Part shown: piece after piece, positions 37,253 to 48,448 of the stretch
Layout of the letters: the number at the start of each line of letters is the position of its first letter
Position numbering within the stretch: the first letter of the stretch is position 1
Assembly: GCA_014773175.1 (NCBI GenBank)
Contig: VXCM01002100.1
Coordinates: 3,038-67,037 of the forward strand
Direction: 5' to 3'
Origin: Lucifuga dentata
Taxonomy: Eukaryota; Chordata; Actinopteri; Ophidiiformes; Bythitidae
Length of the DNA stretch: 64,000 bases
Program-made: the position numbers and the translations under genes
The notes under the pieces: generated by a model
Told to the model about the DNA's origin: nothing
The model's input: only the letters and a program-made list of their open reading frames with translations
The model's database searches: none

Positions 37253-38831
37253 CAGAACAAAAAGCTGATCTAATATTTGACAAAAACACATGCAGGATGA
37301 AATTCAAGCCTTGTTTGTGTTGTAAAAAGGCTTTTTTTTTTTTTTTTTTTTTTAGTGAAACTACTTCATTTAGACAGCAAAAGCATGGATGCAGCTCATA
37401 AACATAAGAGCAGGAGCTGGAGGATCTTCATCTCTGTGTGGGCGTAATCTCATTATCTGCTGGTTCACTCCTAACCTCTGTGACTGGCCTCAGTCCTGCA
37501 GGTGAAGTGTTTCTGAGTCTGTTTCCTCGAAGGCTTACATTAAGAGATCTACAAAACTCAAGGGGGCAAAAAATATCTTCTTCATAAACAAGCTTTGCTT
37601 TAATGAAAAGGATGAAAAAAAAAAGAAAATCCCTCCTTATTTTAAATTTCATTCTATTGTAAACAAAACATGACTATGCTAAGGTTAAAACATTTCTAAA
37701 GTTTGCAAAATTAACAGAATAAATGATGGAGTATTTACATTTGAATATTTAAGCGTGGTTCAAACAGTAGTGGTCGGTAGTTTTGCAGCACTCGTTTTAA
37801 CCTACTTAAAGGAGCAGATGGGTGGAGTTTGTCAAGTGTCATGTCATTTAACACCAAGCCAAATCCAATCTGAGACTGGCCAAATACGGGATGTGTACAG
37901 TTCTGTGTTTAATAACCTGATTTCCACAAGCAAAATTGTAATAAAAGTCAAACTCCACCTATCTGGATCATTGACTTGAACACTTTAAATAATTATGTGA
38001 CCAGATCTGGAACATGGTGAGATGTTTTAGAGTCCCTACAAACCCAGTTATGATCAGAAAAGGTCTGCCATCTTATTCCATGATTCCCAGTTTACAAATC
38101 TAAAAATGTTACACTACTAGGACCTCTAAAGCAGTTGTACTTACGCGGTCACCTTTTCTATCAGTCACCAGTTCCCAGGATGTTTGGCTGTCAGTACTCT
38201 GTTTCACTGAGTATTTCAACAAGTATATGCTCTGCTGCATCCTCCACTAGTCCACAGGATGTCAATTAGATCAGGCATTACAGATCAATGACTGAAAGAG
38301 GCACCAATTCACCAGTATGGCCTCATGTGTGCTGCAATCCTTAGTGTGACGCTCTCTCAGGTCTGTGCTGAAGCCTGTGCAGTCTTTTGTCTCTTGGTGT
38401 GATCACATAATCAAGGCACAGAGTCACAAGTGGATTAGTTGAGCTAATGACTTGATGCGGCTAGACTTTATATAACAAAGTGGAAAAGATGCACAGGTAA
38501 ACATGACAACGAGGCAACGAGGAAGCCAAAAGCTGTTTTTTGGTAGTGTTTCTTTGTTTTGGAGTGCAAGTTTTGTCTTTGGAGAGGACAAAGCCAGTCC
38601 AAGAGGCGTTTCTGACTTGTTATTAATTACCTAATCTTGAAGCAGAAATATGGCCTCTCAATGTTTTTTTGTGGGCTGAAAGAAATTTAATAAAATATTA
38701 CATTTCACATTATTCACTTGAGGGCACATTTTGATTTATGAGAGTGTTGAGATCTTTGTTATCTATGTGACCCCTGTGTTTTCCCAAGTGGAACCTTGTT
38801 GAATACATCCTGTATACTGTATAATCAATCA

Positions 38832-38872
38832 CAATTTTTTTTTTTTTTTAANCAATTTTTTTTTTTTTTTAA
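38832..38872. repeat. 20-bp duplication around a single N (assembly artefact)
   Basis: CAA-T15-AA occurs twice (38832-38851 and 38853-38872) with N at 38852. Confidence 0.75.
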
Positions 38873-39090
38873 TCTCAGTTCCACTCATTCTACTTAAATA
38901 ATAACCTAATAAAAATCACTGTTTTAATATCTCAACCATGGAAATAACTTGTGATGTTTTGTTTCTAAACTTTTACTCAATTTTTTAGTCAATAATGTTA
39001 CACTGCTTTGCAACAATAAAATGTAACTATAGTTTAAACTCAGTTTAATTTAATTTAATTTTTAGGTTATAACAAAGTGTAATCAATCCA

Positions 39091-39125
<35 letters not shown>

Positions 39126-39465
39126 TTTTTTTAGGTAAATATATTAAGGCCTGTGATTAAGTTTAAGATTTGTATTTTGTTTACTTAACAATATTTAACA
39201 TTTTAACACGAAGTTAATTTTTAAAAGTTATTTTCTTACATTTTATCTACTTGTTAAGTTTTTTTTTAATTATTATTATTTTTATTGTTTTAAGATTTTT
39301 ACTGACTTTTTGTAGTTGTTTGAGAATTAAACTTGGCAGCTCCAATTCACCAGTTTGAGTTGCTACTATAAGAAAAATGGAGTAATTGTAGAAAGCAACG
39401 TTTTAAAATCAAATTGCATCATTTCTGACTAAATGTTGGCTTATTTACTTATAAACTTATAAACG

Positions 39466-39501
39466 TATTTATTTATTTATTGATTTATTTATTTATTTAT
39501 T
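39466..39501. repeat. (TTTA)n microsatellite
   Basis: ATTT units interrupted by one TTGA. Confidence 0.85.
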
Positions 39502-39739
39502 GACTTTGGACTTAATGTAAAGTACATAAACTACTGAATTTTGACGTGACATTTTGACATGTGATTTGCATTCAGTAACTGATTACAATTTACAGTCACT
39601 CTGTGATCATAAATCTTCATATTATGAAGTATTATGTTAGTCTTGGTATTAAAGCTAACCTATGCTAACTGTTACTAAATTAACTAGTTTTAGCACGAAA
39701 ATAGTTGTTAAACAAACACAAGCGAACGCTGCGGTTCTT

Positions 39740-39844
39740 GAACGTCTCCCTCGTTGGGCGTGTCAGCGGAAGTCAGCAACCCGGAGACGGAAACTGTGAC
39801 CCAACCTTACAGAGCGCCAGTATGAAAATAATCAACAATCCATG
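39740..39844 (+). promoter_or_regulatory. Promoter and first exon of an unassigned or BLVRB-like transcript
   Basis: A GC-richer island in AT-rich DNA carries GCGGAAGTC (ETS-type site) and is followed by an ATG at 39822 and a strong donor at 39844 (CCATG then GTGAGC). Joined to the acceptor at 41832 it would form a 5' UTR exon of the BLVRB-like gene with a 7-codon upstream ORF ending in TGA. Joined instead to an acceptor at 40250 it would encode a 56-residue protein ending at 40398. Neither option can be decided from sequence. Confidence 0.4.
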
Positions 39845-41275
39845 GTGAGCGAGTTATTACACACTTTATGACTGACACTAGCTAAATGGGGAACAGTACT
39901 GAGGGTGTTTATTCACTTGGTTAGTGATCCTAAAAATAAACTGCTGTCAAGTGAGCCTCAGTCGCTAACCAATCAAGACAGTGTTGTGGATGAACGAGTG
40001 ACCATGTTATCTGTTGACTTGAGTCTGAAATAGTTATTCGGTCTGAAGTGCTGCAGAAAGGAAGAGTAGAAGTGGATCAGTTAGGGTTTTTTTTTTTTTT
40101 TCCACATTTAAGGATTGCAAAGTTCTCAAAATAGACTTCTAAAGCAAAATGGAAGTCATTATAATATGACTCATATAAATTAAACTTCATTCTCGCGTCT
40201 TGTAAGTTTTATGTGTTTAATTATCAGTCAATTTTATGTGCTTTTTAAAGGTGCAAAGTGAGATACAAACCAGGACTGGAAGCTGCTGACGCTATTGACA
40301 GGCCTTTTATTGCAAAGATGACTACTAACTCTAAGTTATTGTTTTATGATGCTGTTAAATTATTGTTTATGCTGGAAATGTGTGTAAACACCATGTAAAC
40401 AGGCCCCTATTTTCAATTATGATCATATATCATACACAAGAAATGTTGATACTATTCAATTATGTAGGTCAAATTTAAATTAAGTATTTGGACTTTAAAA
40501 TGTATCAAAATTAATTAATTACATTCAAATTGAATTTTGAGTAAAATGTGAGATTTCATGATGCATTGAATTTTTGAAAGTTGAATTTGATTTTTTTTTT
40601 TTAAAGTACACTCCTGTGAATGTACTGAAGTTGGTTGGTGCCTCATTTAATCTAATTTATAATAACTTTATATGACAACTTTGAATGAATATGTTTTGGT
40701 GAGTTATTACATTGAAAGTATTTGATTTATCATCCTTGTGTATGGCCGTCAGGGACCTTCTTAACATTTCCCCTTATCTACCAAGAAATATGTTTTCAGG
40801 AAAAGCCACAGTCATTAGATATTCAGCAAATTCTTAGTTTGGTGTCTTCAGTGAGCATCTGACCATGCTCCTCCTCCTCCTCTGCTGCAGAAATAATCAA
40901 TTTAGCTCAGTCTGGGTACAAAGAGACATAGTGTTTGTTGTGCTTACAAAGGTACGTAGGAGTTTTAGTGTGGTTGGTCCAGGCTTAAATCTTGTGCCTA
41001 TATAAGACATGAGACTCCATGTGTCAATCAGTCCTAATGCCTAACTTTTACACTGAGTTACCACTTCATCATTAAGTATAATCTAATTAAATCCAATACA
41101 GCCCTGCAATAAATCTGACCTTGTACCTTTGATGTTCACTTTTTGTTGACACTGTGTTGGAGAGGTGTTGATTCAACTGTATTGTAATTTTTGGGGCTGT
41201 ATTTTATGGCGACATCATGCTGGACTGAAAGGTATTTCTATTATTTTGTCCACTCCAATGTACATACATGAGATG

Positions 41276-41375
41276 AGCAAAATATTAGAAACACTTGCCT
41301 CACAAAGGTCAAATTTATTAGAGGACCGTTAGATTGGATTTTATTACAGGTGTAATTTAATAAACTGATATCTCA
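41276..41375. mobile_element. Repeat-like segment
   Basis: Contains ATTACAGGTGTAATTTAATA, resembling the end of a common fish repeat of the type ACAGGTGTACCTAATAAA. Family and borders are not resolved. Confidence 0.3.
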
Positions 41376-41520
41376 GTGTACAGACTTGTGTGTATGCATA
41401 TGTGTATGTATGCTTGTATATACGTATACAGCATGTACATGTGTGTACGTATCTGCACAGTATGTGCTTATGCATGTGTTTATGTGAATGTACATATGGG
41501 TGTGTACGTGTGTGTTACTC
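41376..41520. repeat. GT-rich low-complexity tract
   Basis: Irregular TGTGTATG-type units over about 145 bp, without coding meaning although an open frame runs through it. Confidence 0.6.
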
Positions 41521-41554
41521 ATGTTTACAACTTTTTATGTGATTCTCTTGTTTT

Positions 41555-41625
41555 CTGTGAAGCACTTTGTAACTTAATGTTTGGAAAAGTGCTATATAAA
41601 TACATTTTTACTGACTTACAGATAG
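41555..41625 (+). mobile_element. LINE 3' tail-like sequence
   Basis: Contains GAAGCACTTTGTAACTT and AAAAGTGCTATATAAATA, a motif pair typical of the 3' end of teleost LINE-type repeats. Only the tail is present. Confidence 0.45.
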
Positions 41626-41841
41626 TTGATTGTTTTGGTTGGATCTGTCACATGACCACCCGCAATTCCACACAGAGGGGTTTTTATTTCACCATAATAA
41701 ACGTCCATTTTCATACTTGAAGTTGCGTAATGGGGAGTGAACTTCCCCGCTGTTAGATTGAGAAGGCAAACAGGCACCACTTTCTCCAGTGATTAGTGTT
41801 TTACAGCAGCTCTGACTGGTGCTGTTTGGCAGAGTGTGAAG

Positions 41842-42494
41842 ATGAAGATCACTGTGCTGGGAGCCACAGGGCAGACTGGAACATTTCTGGTCAACCAGGC
41901 GCTGCAGCAGGGTCACACAGTCACCGCCGTAGTCAGAAACCCAGCCAAAATCACCATGCATCATGACAAACTGAAGGTAATATACTATTATAGATTGCAA
42001 TGTAGCATGCTTTGCTATTGTTTTCTGCCTGTAGGGGTCAAAGTTCACAGTGACTGAGATGTCACATGATAAATATTTCATGATTATTTCCTAACGGGTT
42101 TATTATAGTAGCAAAGAACATGGTGCAAAGTAATGCAAGTGTGTTTAAACAGCAGCCATATTCGTATTTTTGTTGCTTTGGATCAACAGTTGATCTCAAC
42201 AGTTAACATTTTGGACTCATAACACTGTGGCAATGTGTGTGTGTGTAAGATCATGGTGTAATCATGCATCACTTTTAGATTCTGATGATTCAAATGCAAT
42301 AATAATTACAACCTGTAGTCAGTAGTTCTCAACCCTCTTCCTGCTGTACCTTCACCTGATTAGCTAAACCAGGTGTGTTTAGCCAATCAAGATCAGGGAC
42401 CACAACTCTTGATCAAGTAAACAGGGAACAGGGAGTGTTTAAAAAAAAAAAAAAAANNNNNNNNNNNNNNNNNNNNNNNNNNNNAAAAAACAAC

Positions 42495-42554
<60 letters not shown>

Positions 42555-45137
42555 TATACAACCCTGCACAACTGGAAACTACCATTCCTGAGAGTTCATC
42601 TTTGTTCACAAAAGTATTTACAGAGTGAAGTGTTATGGGAATATTCCTTGTTTCCCTCTGTGCTGTCAGGTGGTGGAAGCTGATATTTTCTCAGCAGAGA
42701 GTTTGAAGACTCATTTCAAAGGACAGGATGCGATCATGTCCTGCCTCGGTTTCCCAGCCTCCTTTTTCTCTGGGGTGAGAGGCTACACTTTGTCCATGAG
42801 CTCTGTGGTCAGCGCTATGCGAGAGGTCAGAGTCCCCAGGATCATCATCATGACCTCCTGGTACACGAAGCGTAAGTCCAGTGCATGATGATCCTCAGTC
42901 TACCTTTTGTGATCGATTGATTACATCGTCTGGAATGTTAGAAAAATCCAGGAGTTATTCTGTGGCTCTTTTTTGTAATTGTTAGACATGAGTTCAGATA
43001 TTGAGAAGGAAGCCTGTTTGATTCAGGCTGACATCCAAACACCTGATGTTTATTGGTGATAATTTACTCTTCATAACAGAAATTTCTTCTGCTGTCCTAT
43101 TAGCTGCCCTGCAAATATCAAATATCTCAACATGCACCTAGCACAAAGTAGGCCCAGACTTCCATGATGCATTCTACGTTTCTTGTAGTTGATTAATAAC
43201 AGTATTAGTGTGTTTTTGGGTTGGTTTTTGTGTGTTAAACAAGACATATTATGTTTCCCACCAGTTTTTATAGTATAATACAGTAGGGAGCATATGTTAA
43301 ACTTTGCCAAAGTTTCAAAATTTGCAATTCACACTAAAAGAAATGCATCTAGAAAGACAAACCCATAAGTCTCGAACTGTTTTCACACAGTATGCACAGG
43401 AGTGCACCAGCAAGGGAGAGTAGAACTGAATCAGTGTGCATTTTGTACATTAAAGATTGCAACAGTTTTAAAATAGACCCCTAAATTAAAAAAAAAAAAA
43501 AAAAANAAAAAAAAAAAAAAAAAAGAACATTGAAATCTGTGTAATATGTCCCCTGTCTGGTTATTAGAAAATAACAAATCAAAGTTTGTTTCTTATTATT
43601 GTGGAAAAAGTCATCAAAGTCACCAATATACATTTGAGAGATAGTACAATTTCTGTGTGTTTCTCATGTTTTTTTCTCAGCTAACTCTGGAGTTCAGTCA
43701 CCTTACCTCATCCGGTTCTTCCTGCTGCCAATGATCCGAAGTGTCCTTGCCAACATGTATGAGATGGAGACATTTTTGGAGAAGACTGGGGACATCAACT
43801 GGACTGTGGTTCGTCCACCTGGTCTCATGAACCAGCCTGCCACAGGTAGAACTCACAAGCAGCGAAAGGAAGTGAAAGGAGTGTTTAAGGAGTTTTCTTG
43901 CCTGAGGCTTCATTTTGTCATAGTACAAGCATATTAGCACGTGCTCTCATTACGTGATGCGGTTTTTGTCAGAATGAATGGTCTCATTTTTAGCAAATAA
44001 TTTGCTGTACTTGAAGGTTAAGCACACATTTCCAAGTACTGTACTAAGTATAATTTTGAGGTCCTTCACGCTATTTTACTTGAAGGTAAATGTACTTTGT
44101 AACCCTCTAACTTTGTCTGAAGGTTACTATACTTTGCAGATTCAGATTCCAATTTCATAAAAACCTTTTTTATGATGTTTTTATTCCTCCTTTTCTTCCT
44201 GTTTTCCTGTCCCTCCTTATTTGCTTTCAATTATGAAATAATTTCCCACTGTGCTATTTCTACTTTAACTTACGTAAGGATTAAGGATTTAAAGGACCAT
44301 ATTAGTGATTTTGCATGTTTGAGCCCAAAAAACACTGTCCGCACACACATTACATTATTGCCAATTATTTTCCAAAAGATATTTTAGGGTTTGTGTTATT
44401 TTGCCAAATCCCTTAATCTTTCAAATCAAATGTCAGTGATACACCCACCTTAGAATTTAATGTTTTGCCTACTAACACTTGTAGAGGAGACGATTATTTT
44501 ACGTTCTCACTAAAAGCAGTCTTCTTCTGGAGACTATATCTGCTGGCATAGACATATTCCGTGGGGCTCTGTGCTGGATCGGTTGAATTAAGTAAATTCA
44601 ATCAAAAAATATCATTGACATTTGGTTTGCTGTGATGGAATACTTGTCTCAAGCATGTTTCAGGTCTTTACAAATTAATTTTTAGAATGTGGAATGAACT
44701 GAAAACCAATGGCGATCTGGAAGGTAGGAGGAAAATTCTAAAAATTTTCCACTCCAGTAGCATATTTTGGAAACTGTTGCAGTAATGTAACATGCAGGCT
44801 GTATTTATTGGGCTAAAACATGGAAAAAATCACCAGTATGCTCCTTTAAGTACTTCTTCCACCACCTTATCTTAGCAGTGCTCACTTAGTACTCAAGACT
44901 AGAGGCCTACATGAAAATACTTGTGTCGGTCCACTGGAAATGACATTGAATGTAGTTTTTTTCTTTGTGCTTTCTCCAGCTCAGGAGTTCCTGACTCATG
45001 AGGGCTACTTTGTTCCTGACAGCAACGGGCAGCCTGCAGGCAGTACCATGGGACGGGGAGATGTTGCTCGCTTTATGCTCTCTCTGCTCAACAGCAACGC
45101 CTGGGTCAAGAGGGGAGTCGCCGTGACTACCAAATGA
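41842..45137 (+). CDS. BLVRB-like NAD(P)H-binding reductase (atypical SDR)
   Basis: Predicted cytosolic NAD(P)H-dependent reductase of the biliverdin reductase B/flavin reductase superfamily. Coding exons 41842-41976, 42670-42871, 43681-43845, 44980-45137 join in phase to 219 residues (human BLVRB 206). The N-terminus holds the dinucleotide-binding motif GATGQTG at 7-13, followed by an Arg (VVRNP) suited to NADPH. MTSWYTK at 106-112 carries the Ser equivalent to BLVRB Ser111. The expected PPHIGDQP is PPGLMNQP, so the BLVRB His153 equivalent is Gly160. Substrate is therefore uncertain and orthology to BLVRB doubtful; it may be a separate fish NmrA/SDR paralogue. The acceptor before the start ATG (TTTGGCAG at 41832) suggests an upstream non-coding exon. 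A 28-N gap sits in intron 1. Confidence 0.85.
42320..42456. mobile_element. hAT-like MITE, left part, cut by gap
   Basis: Starts CAGTAGTTCTCAACCC and contains CACCTGATTAGCTAAACCAG, both typical of fish hAT derivatives. It runs into an A-run and the N gap, so the right end is missing. Confidence 0.5.
42457..42484. other. Assembly gap (28 N)
   Basis: Run of N between an A-run and an AT/GT microsatellite in intron 1 of the BLVRB-like gene. It lies between coding exons 1 and 2, whose splice phases match without anything in the gap. Confidence 0.99.
42494..42550. repeat. (AT)n(GT)n microsatellite
   Basis: Compound AT then GT repeat adjoining the gap. Confidence 0.95.
43486..43524. repeat. A-run with single N
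   Basis: About 38 A with N at 43506, another unresolved join, in intron 2 of the BLVRB-like gene. Confidence 0.85.
44289..44849 (+). mobile_element. TTAA-flanked MITE, copy 3
   Basis: Starts TTAAAGGACCATATTAGTGA and ends CACCAGTATGCTCCTTTAA; 561 bp. Terminal blocks TGTTTGAGCCC and GGGCTAAAACA are inverted. It is in intron 3 of the BLVRB-like gene and has no open frame of note. Confidence 0.8.
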
Positions 45138-47735
45138 GGAAGAAGATACCAGCTTCAGCATTATTAACAAAACGTGCCATTTTCCCAGACTTCACATTGT
45201 ATAACTACCTTGATGTGTCAGAGAAGTGCCTTTTTATTTTGTTCCCTTTATAATATACCAGTAATATTGTTTTATTTGGTTTAAAATTTTCCTGAATTGT
45301 CTCTTATAGTCAGTGGAAACCACCAATTACTCTGAAGAGTTACTGATTACTGATACTCAACTGATTGTCTTAGTTGAATTCATCCACATGAGGGCAGTGT
45401 TGTGCAAATTTACTAATAGTGAAAAGCAACTCGATTTGATAGTTGCTGTGAAGTTGTTTCACCACAGCTATTAGCCTTCACCTTCCTATTAAGATACCAA
45501 ACTGACTGATTACAAAATGAATGAGTGAAGTAACAGGAAAATTTTAGATCAAGAGTATACTCTAACTGTACTGTAAATACTCAATGATTCTTGTGTCAAC
45601 TATATCAGAAAATGTTATGAAAGGATCGTCTATCCTTTGAATTTTCTTTTTTTTATTATGAACTTATTAACCATTTCATCTGTGGCAGTTGTTCAGCTTC
45701 ACTGTCATCTTTTTCCTGTACAGTCATTTAATTGCAGTGTTTCTCATTCCTAGTTCTTGTAACTCACAGCAGCTCTTCCTGCTCTTCCCATACCTGATTA
45801 GTTAAATAAGGATCTTAATTAATTAGACACATCTCATTTAGCTCATCAGGTGTGAGTAGGTGCAAGATACAGATAGATGTGCATAATGTTGTAGTACTTG
45901 AGGAGCAGGACTGAGAAACAGCCCTTTATTATTGTAGGAGCTAATCAGCTCTCCTCAATCAAGACAAGAATTTATTGTTGCACCTAATCTTCATCCAGGT
46001 ATGTAGCACTTGATGCTATCAGCAAAACACCTTGCTTTGATAACAGTGGTCAAGGGTGTGTTGAGGAGTGCAGCATGCTTGTAGGGATGTGGCAAATCAG
46101 GAATTAATGTTGTTGTTTGGCTCAGGTGAAAGCCTTAGCTTTTGCATTTTGAAGGAGCAGGAGATGTGAGCGTGAGCTTTGCACAGGAGAAGATGGGATC
46201 GTAGTAGTAGTGAGATAAAACATGGATTAAATAATGATTATGTTTAGGAGTAATGTTTGAGCACTGCCACTGCTGAGTTTCAATGTGTCCCCTTCTAATC
46301 ATTTTCTCTGTTAGCAGATTAGTCAGCTTTAAAAAAAAAAAAAATGCTATAAATCTCTCGAGTTTTACTACTAACGATCCTAACATATATGACTGGAACA
46401 TAATTTTAAACCTAATATTCAAATTCAAGTAATCAAATATTGCTTACTTATTTATGCAGTTACCTCTCCATAATTTTAATAGACGTAAGGGATTTATAAT
46501 TGTAATATTTTCACACGAATTGGCTTCTTAGGCAATATGGCAGTGGGTGTGGTTTCTAGCAGTTTGTATTTTTTCCTGTGTGGGTTCATGAGAGGTTTTG
46601 CTGGGTGCTTTGTACTGCTCAGGTAGAAAAGTGGAGTTATACCACAGGGATTTAGTACATGTATTGTGTTAGACATTTGACACCCCCAAACACCTGATGC
46701 AGCGACAGAACAAGTCTTAGTGGTTACAATGGAGCTGCAGTAACCAGGTAAAATGCAACAAAAGGGGCACAATAATGAAAATGTGAGGTATTTGTGTAGG
46801 AAATTAGGTTTGGGTGAAAATCCTGTGGTTCACATCCACTTTCAATGTCTTTGCCTGTTCTTTCAAAGCATATTAATGCCAGAAATCACTTCAAAGACTC
46901 CTGTGATGTCAGATCCTGTAGAATGAGATTTGTTGGAAAAACATAATGTTGCATGAAATCATCACAGCTCTTCTAAGACCTGCCCAGAAACACCCACCCA
47001 GTGCTGAAACACCCAAACCCACTACGCTGTCATTTAGTTTGAAAGGTCTAAGAGCAGAAACTTTGGGCTTTGGATTCTGCATTTAGAATTTAGGCTTACA
47101 GAAATAATTAATATCCGGTTTTAAAGACATCTGTCAATTTTTGCTGCAACCCAGTTTGATCATTTGTCGTGAATCTGCACAGCACTGATTTCAGAATTTT
47201 AAAAAATGTTTCTCACCCATTCCCACCCATTTCAGGAAATTGCACCATGTTTCTATTATAGGCATGATGTTTTTCAGGGTTATTTCATGTATTATGAAGG
47301 AGCAGATTAATGGAGATTAATGTCTGACTGAAGGACATGTTGTCTGGTGTAGCCAAGCCTGTGAGCTTTATACTGTGTGTTGGTGTCTTAAGTCTATGTA
47401 TTATATATATGTACATATGTTTCTACACTTACATGACACTAAGTGCATTCCACACTTCAGCAAGTTCATTCCAGGCTCTGTTACATGCCATTACGCACAG
47501 TCCCATTGGTTTCCCATTTTCTAAAGTGACTCATGTCTAATGGATCTCTTAAGTGATCAGGATGTCAATAATTAAAGGGTCAAACTGAAGCCTGGGGGAA
47601 CTTAATTTTTTTTAAAGTAAGAGAAATGTAAAAGCACACAGAACAGCTCATGTGATTCATTCATAACTTTCTATACTTCTGCCACTGCAGTTAAATAAAA
47701 TCAGGTAAAAATCTTTTTTCCCAAATCACTCAGTT
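45138..47735. other. Interval between convergent BLVRB-like gene and acsbg2
   Basis: The first part must hold the reductase 3' UTR, though no canonical AATAAA was found close by. An hAT-like MITE lies at 45735-45920. The rest is AT-rich with no exon that I can identify. Confidence 0.55.
45735..45920. mobile_element. hAT-like MITE
   Basis: Left end CAGTGTTTCTCATTCCTAGT; right end GGAGCAGGACTGAGAAACA, its imperfect inverted copy; interior TACCTGATTAGTTAAATAAG. This is the classic layout of small fish hAT derivatives. Length about 186 bp. Confidence 0.7.
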
Positions 47736-47746
47736 TTTATTTTATT
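47736..47746 (-). promoter_or_regulatory. acsbg2: Tandem polyadenylation signals for acsbg2
   Basis: Two AATAAA hexamers in tandem on the minus strand (plus strand TTTATTTTATT), about 0.7 kb beyond the acsbg2 stop codon. They are likely the 3' end of the acsbg2 transcript. Confidence 0.5.
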
Positions 47747-48448
47747 TTGATGGAACATCCATCATAAAATAAACATTTCAATACTTCTGTACATGGAAAA
47801 GCCACTGGTTAAATTCAAATGATGGATATCATACAATCACACATGCTTGTTATTAAATATTGTCAGTTCTGACTACATAACATCACCTCCAGTCTGGGAG
47901 CAATGTCTGCAGCTTTGCCATAAGACTCAACCCACTGAACAAAAAGATACCGCTGCTTCAAAATATATAATCCAAAGAACAAGAAACAATGGTCAAAGCC
48001 AAAATTGACCCTACACCTGACTATAATTAAATTTTCAGAGGCTGCCATGATAAAATTCACCTGTACATGCCATAAATAGCAAGATTTGGCTTTGATTTGG
48101 TGATTTTTTTTTCTTTTACAAAAAGTGCACTGTTGCTGTAAAGCCTTATGTACATTTAACAGGTTAAATGTTGATTTGTAATTGATGATACATTAATTCC
48201 TCTCCAGCTTCTGGAAAACTTGACACTTTAACACATTTCAACACACACCTCTTTTTGATTAAATACAATCAGAATCAAGCCCTTTTCCTGCTCAGGCACA
48301 TTAATCATGAACCCCTTGCACTTTTGTAACTGGCTGTCAGGTGATGAAAAGTCAGTGTTTAATCGAGGTTTATACTTTTCTGAAAAGGAGGATGGGTACA
48401 ATTTTCATAAATTATACCAAACTTTCACATGACTGTGTACTGTATGTT

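Larger units (their letters stand above)
37251..39700. other. Intergenic interval between divergent ppef2 and the BLVRB-like gene
   Basis: AT-rich and full of T-runs (37330-37353, 38835-38870, 39093-39132). It probably contains the ppef2 promoter and any 5' non-coding exon, but no element can be assigned from sequence. A single-N duplication lies at 38832-38872 and a TTTA repeat at 39466-39501. Confidence 0.5.

Noticed and set aside
39822..40398. Idea that the orphan 56-residue frame is a fam47e remnant, since FAM47E neighbours SCARB2 in mammals
   Set aside because: Only a vague resemblance around the Pro-Trp pair; not enough to name it.
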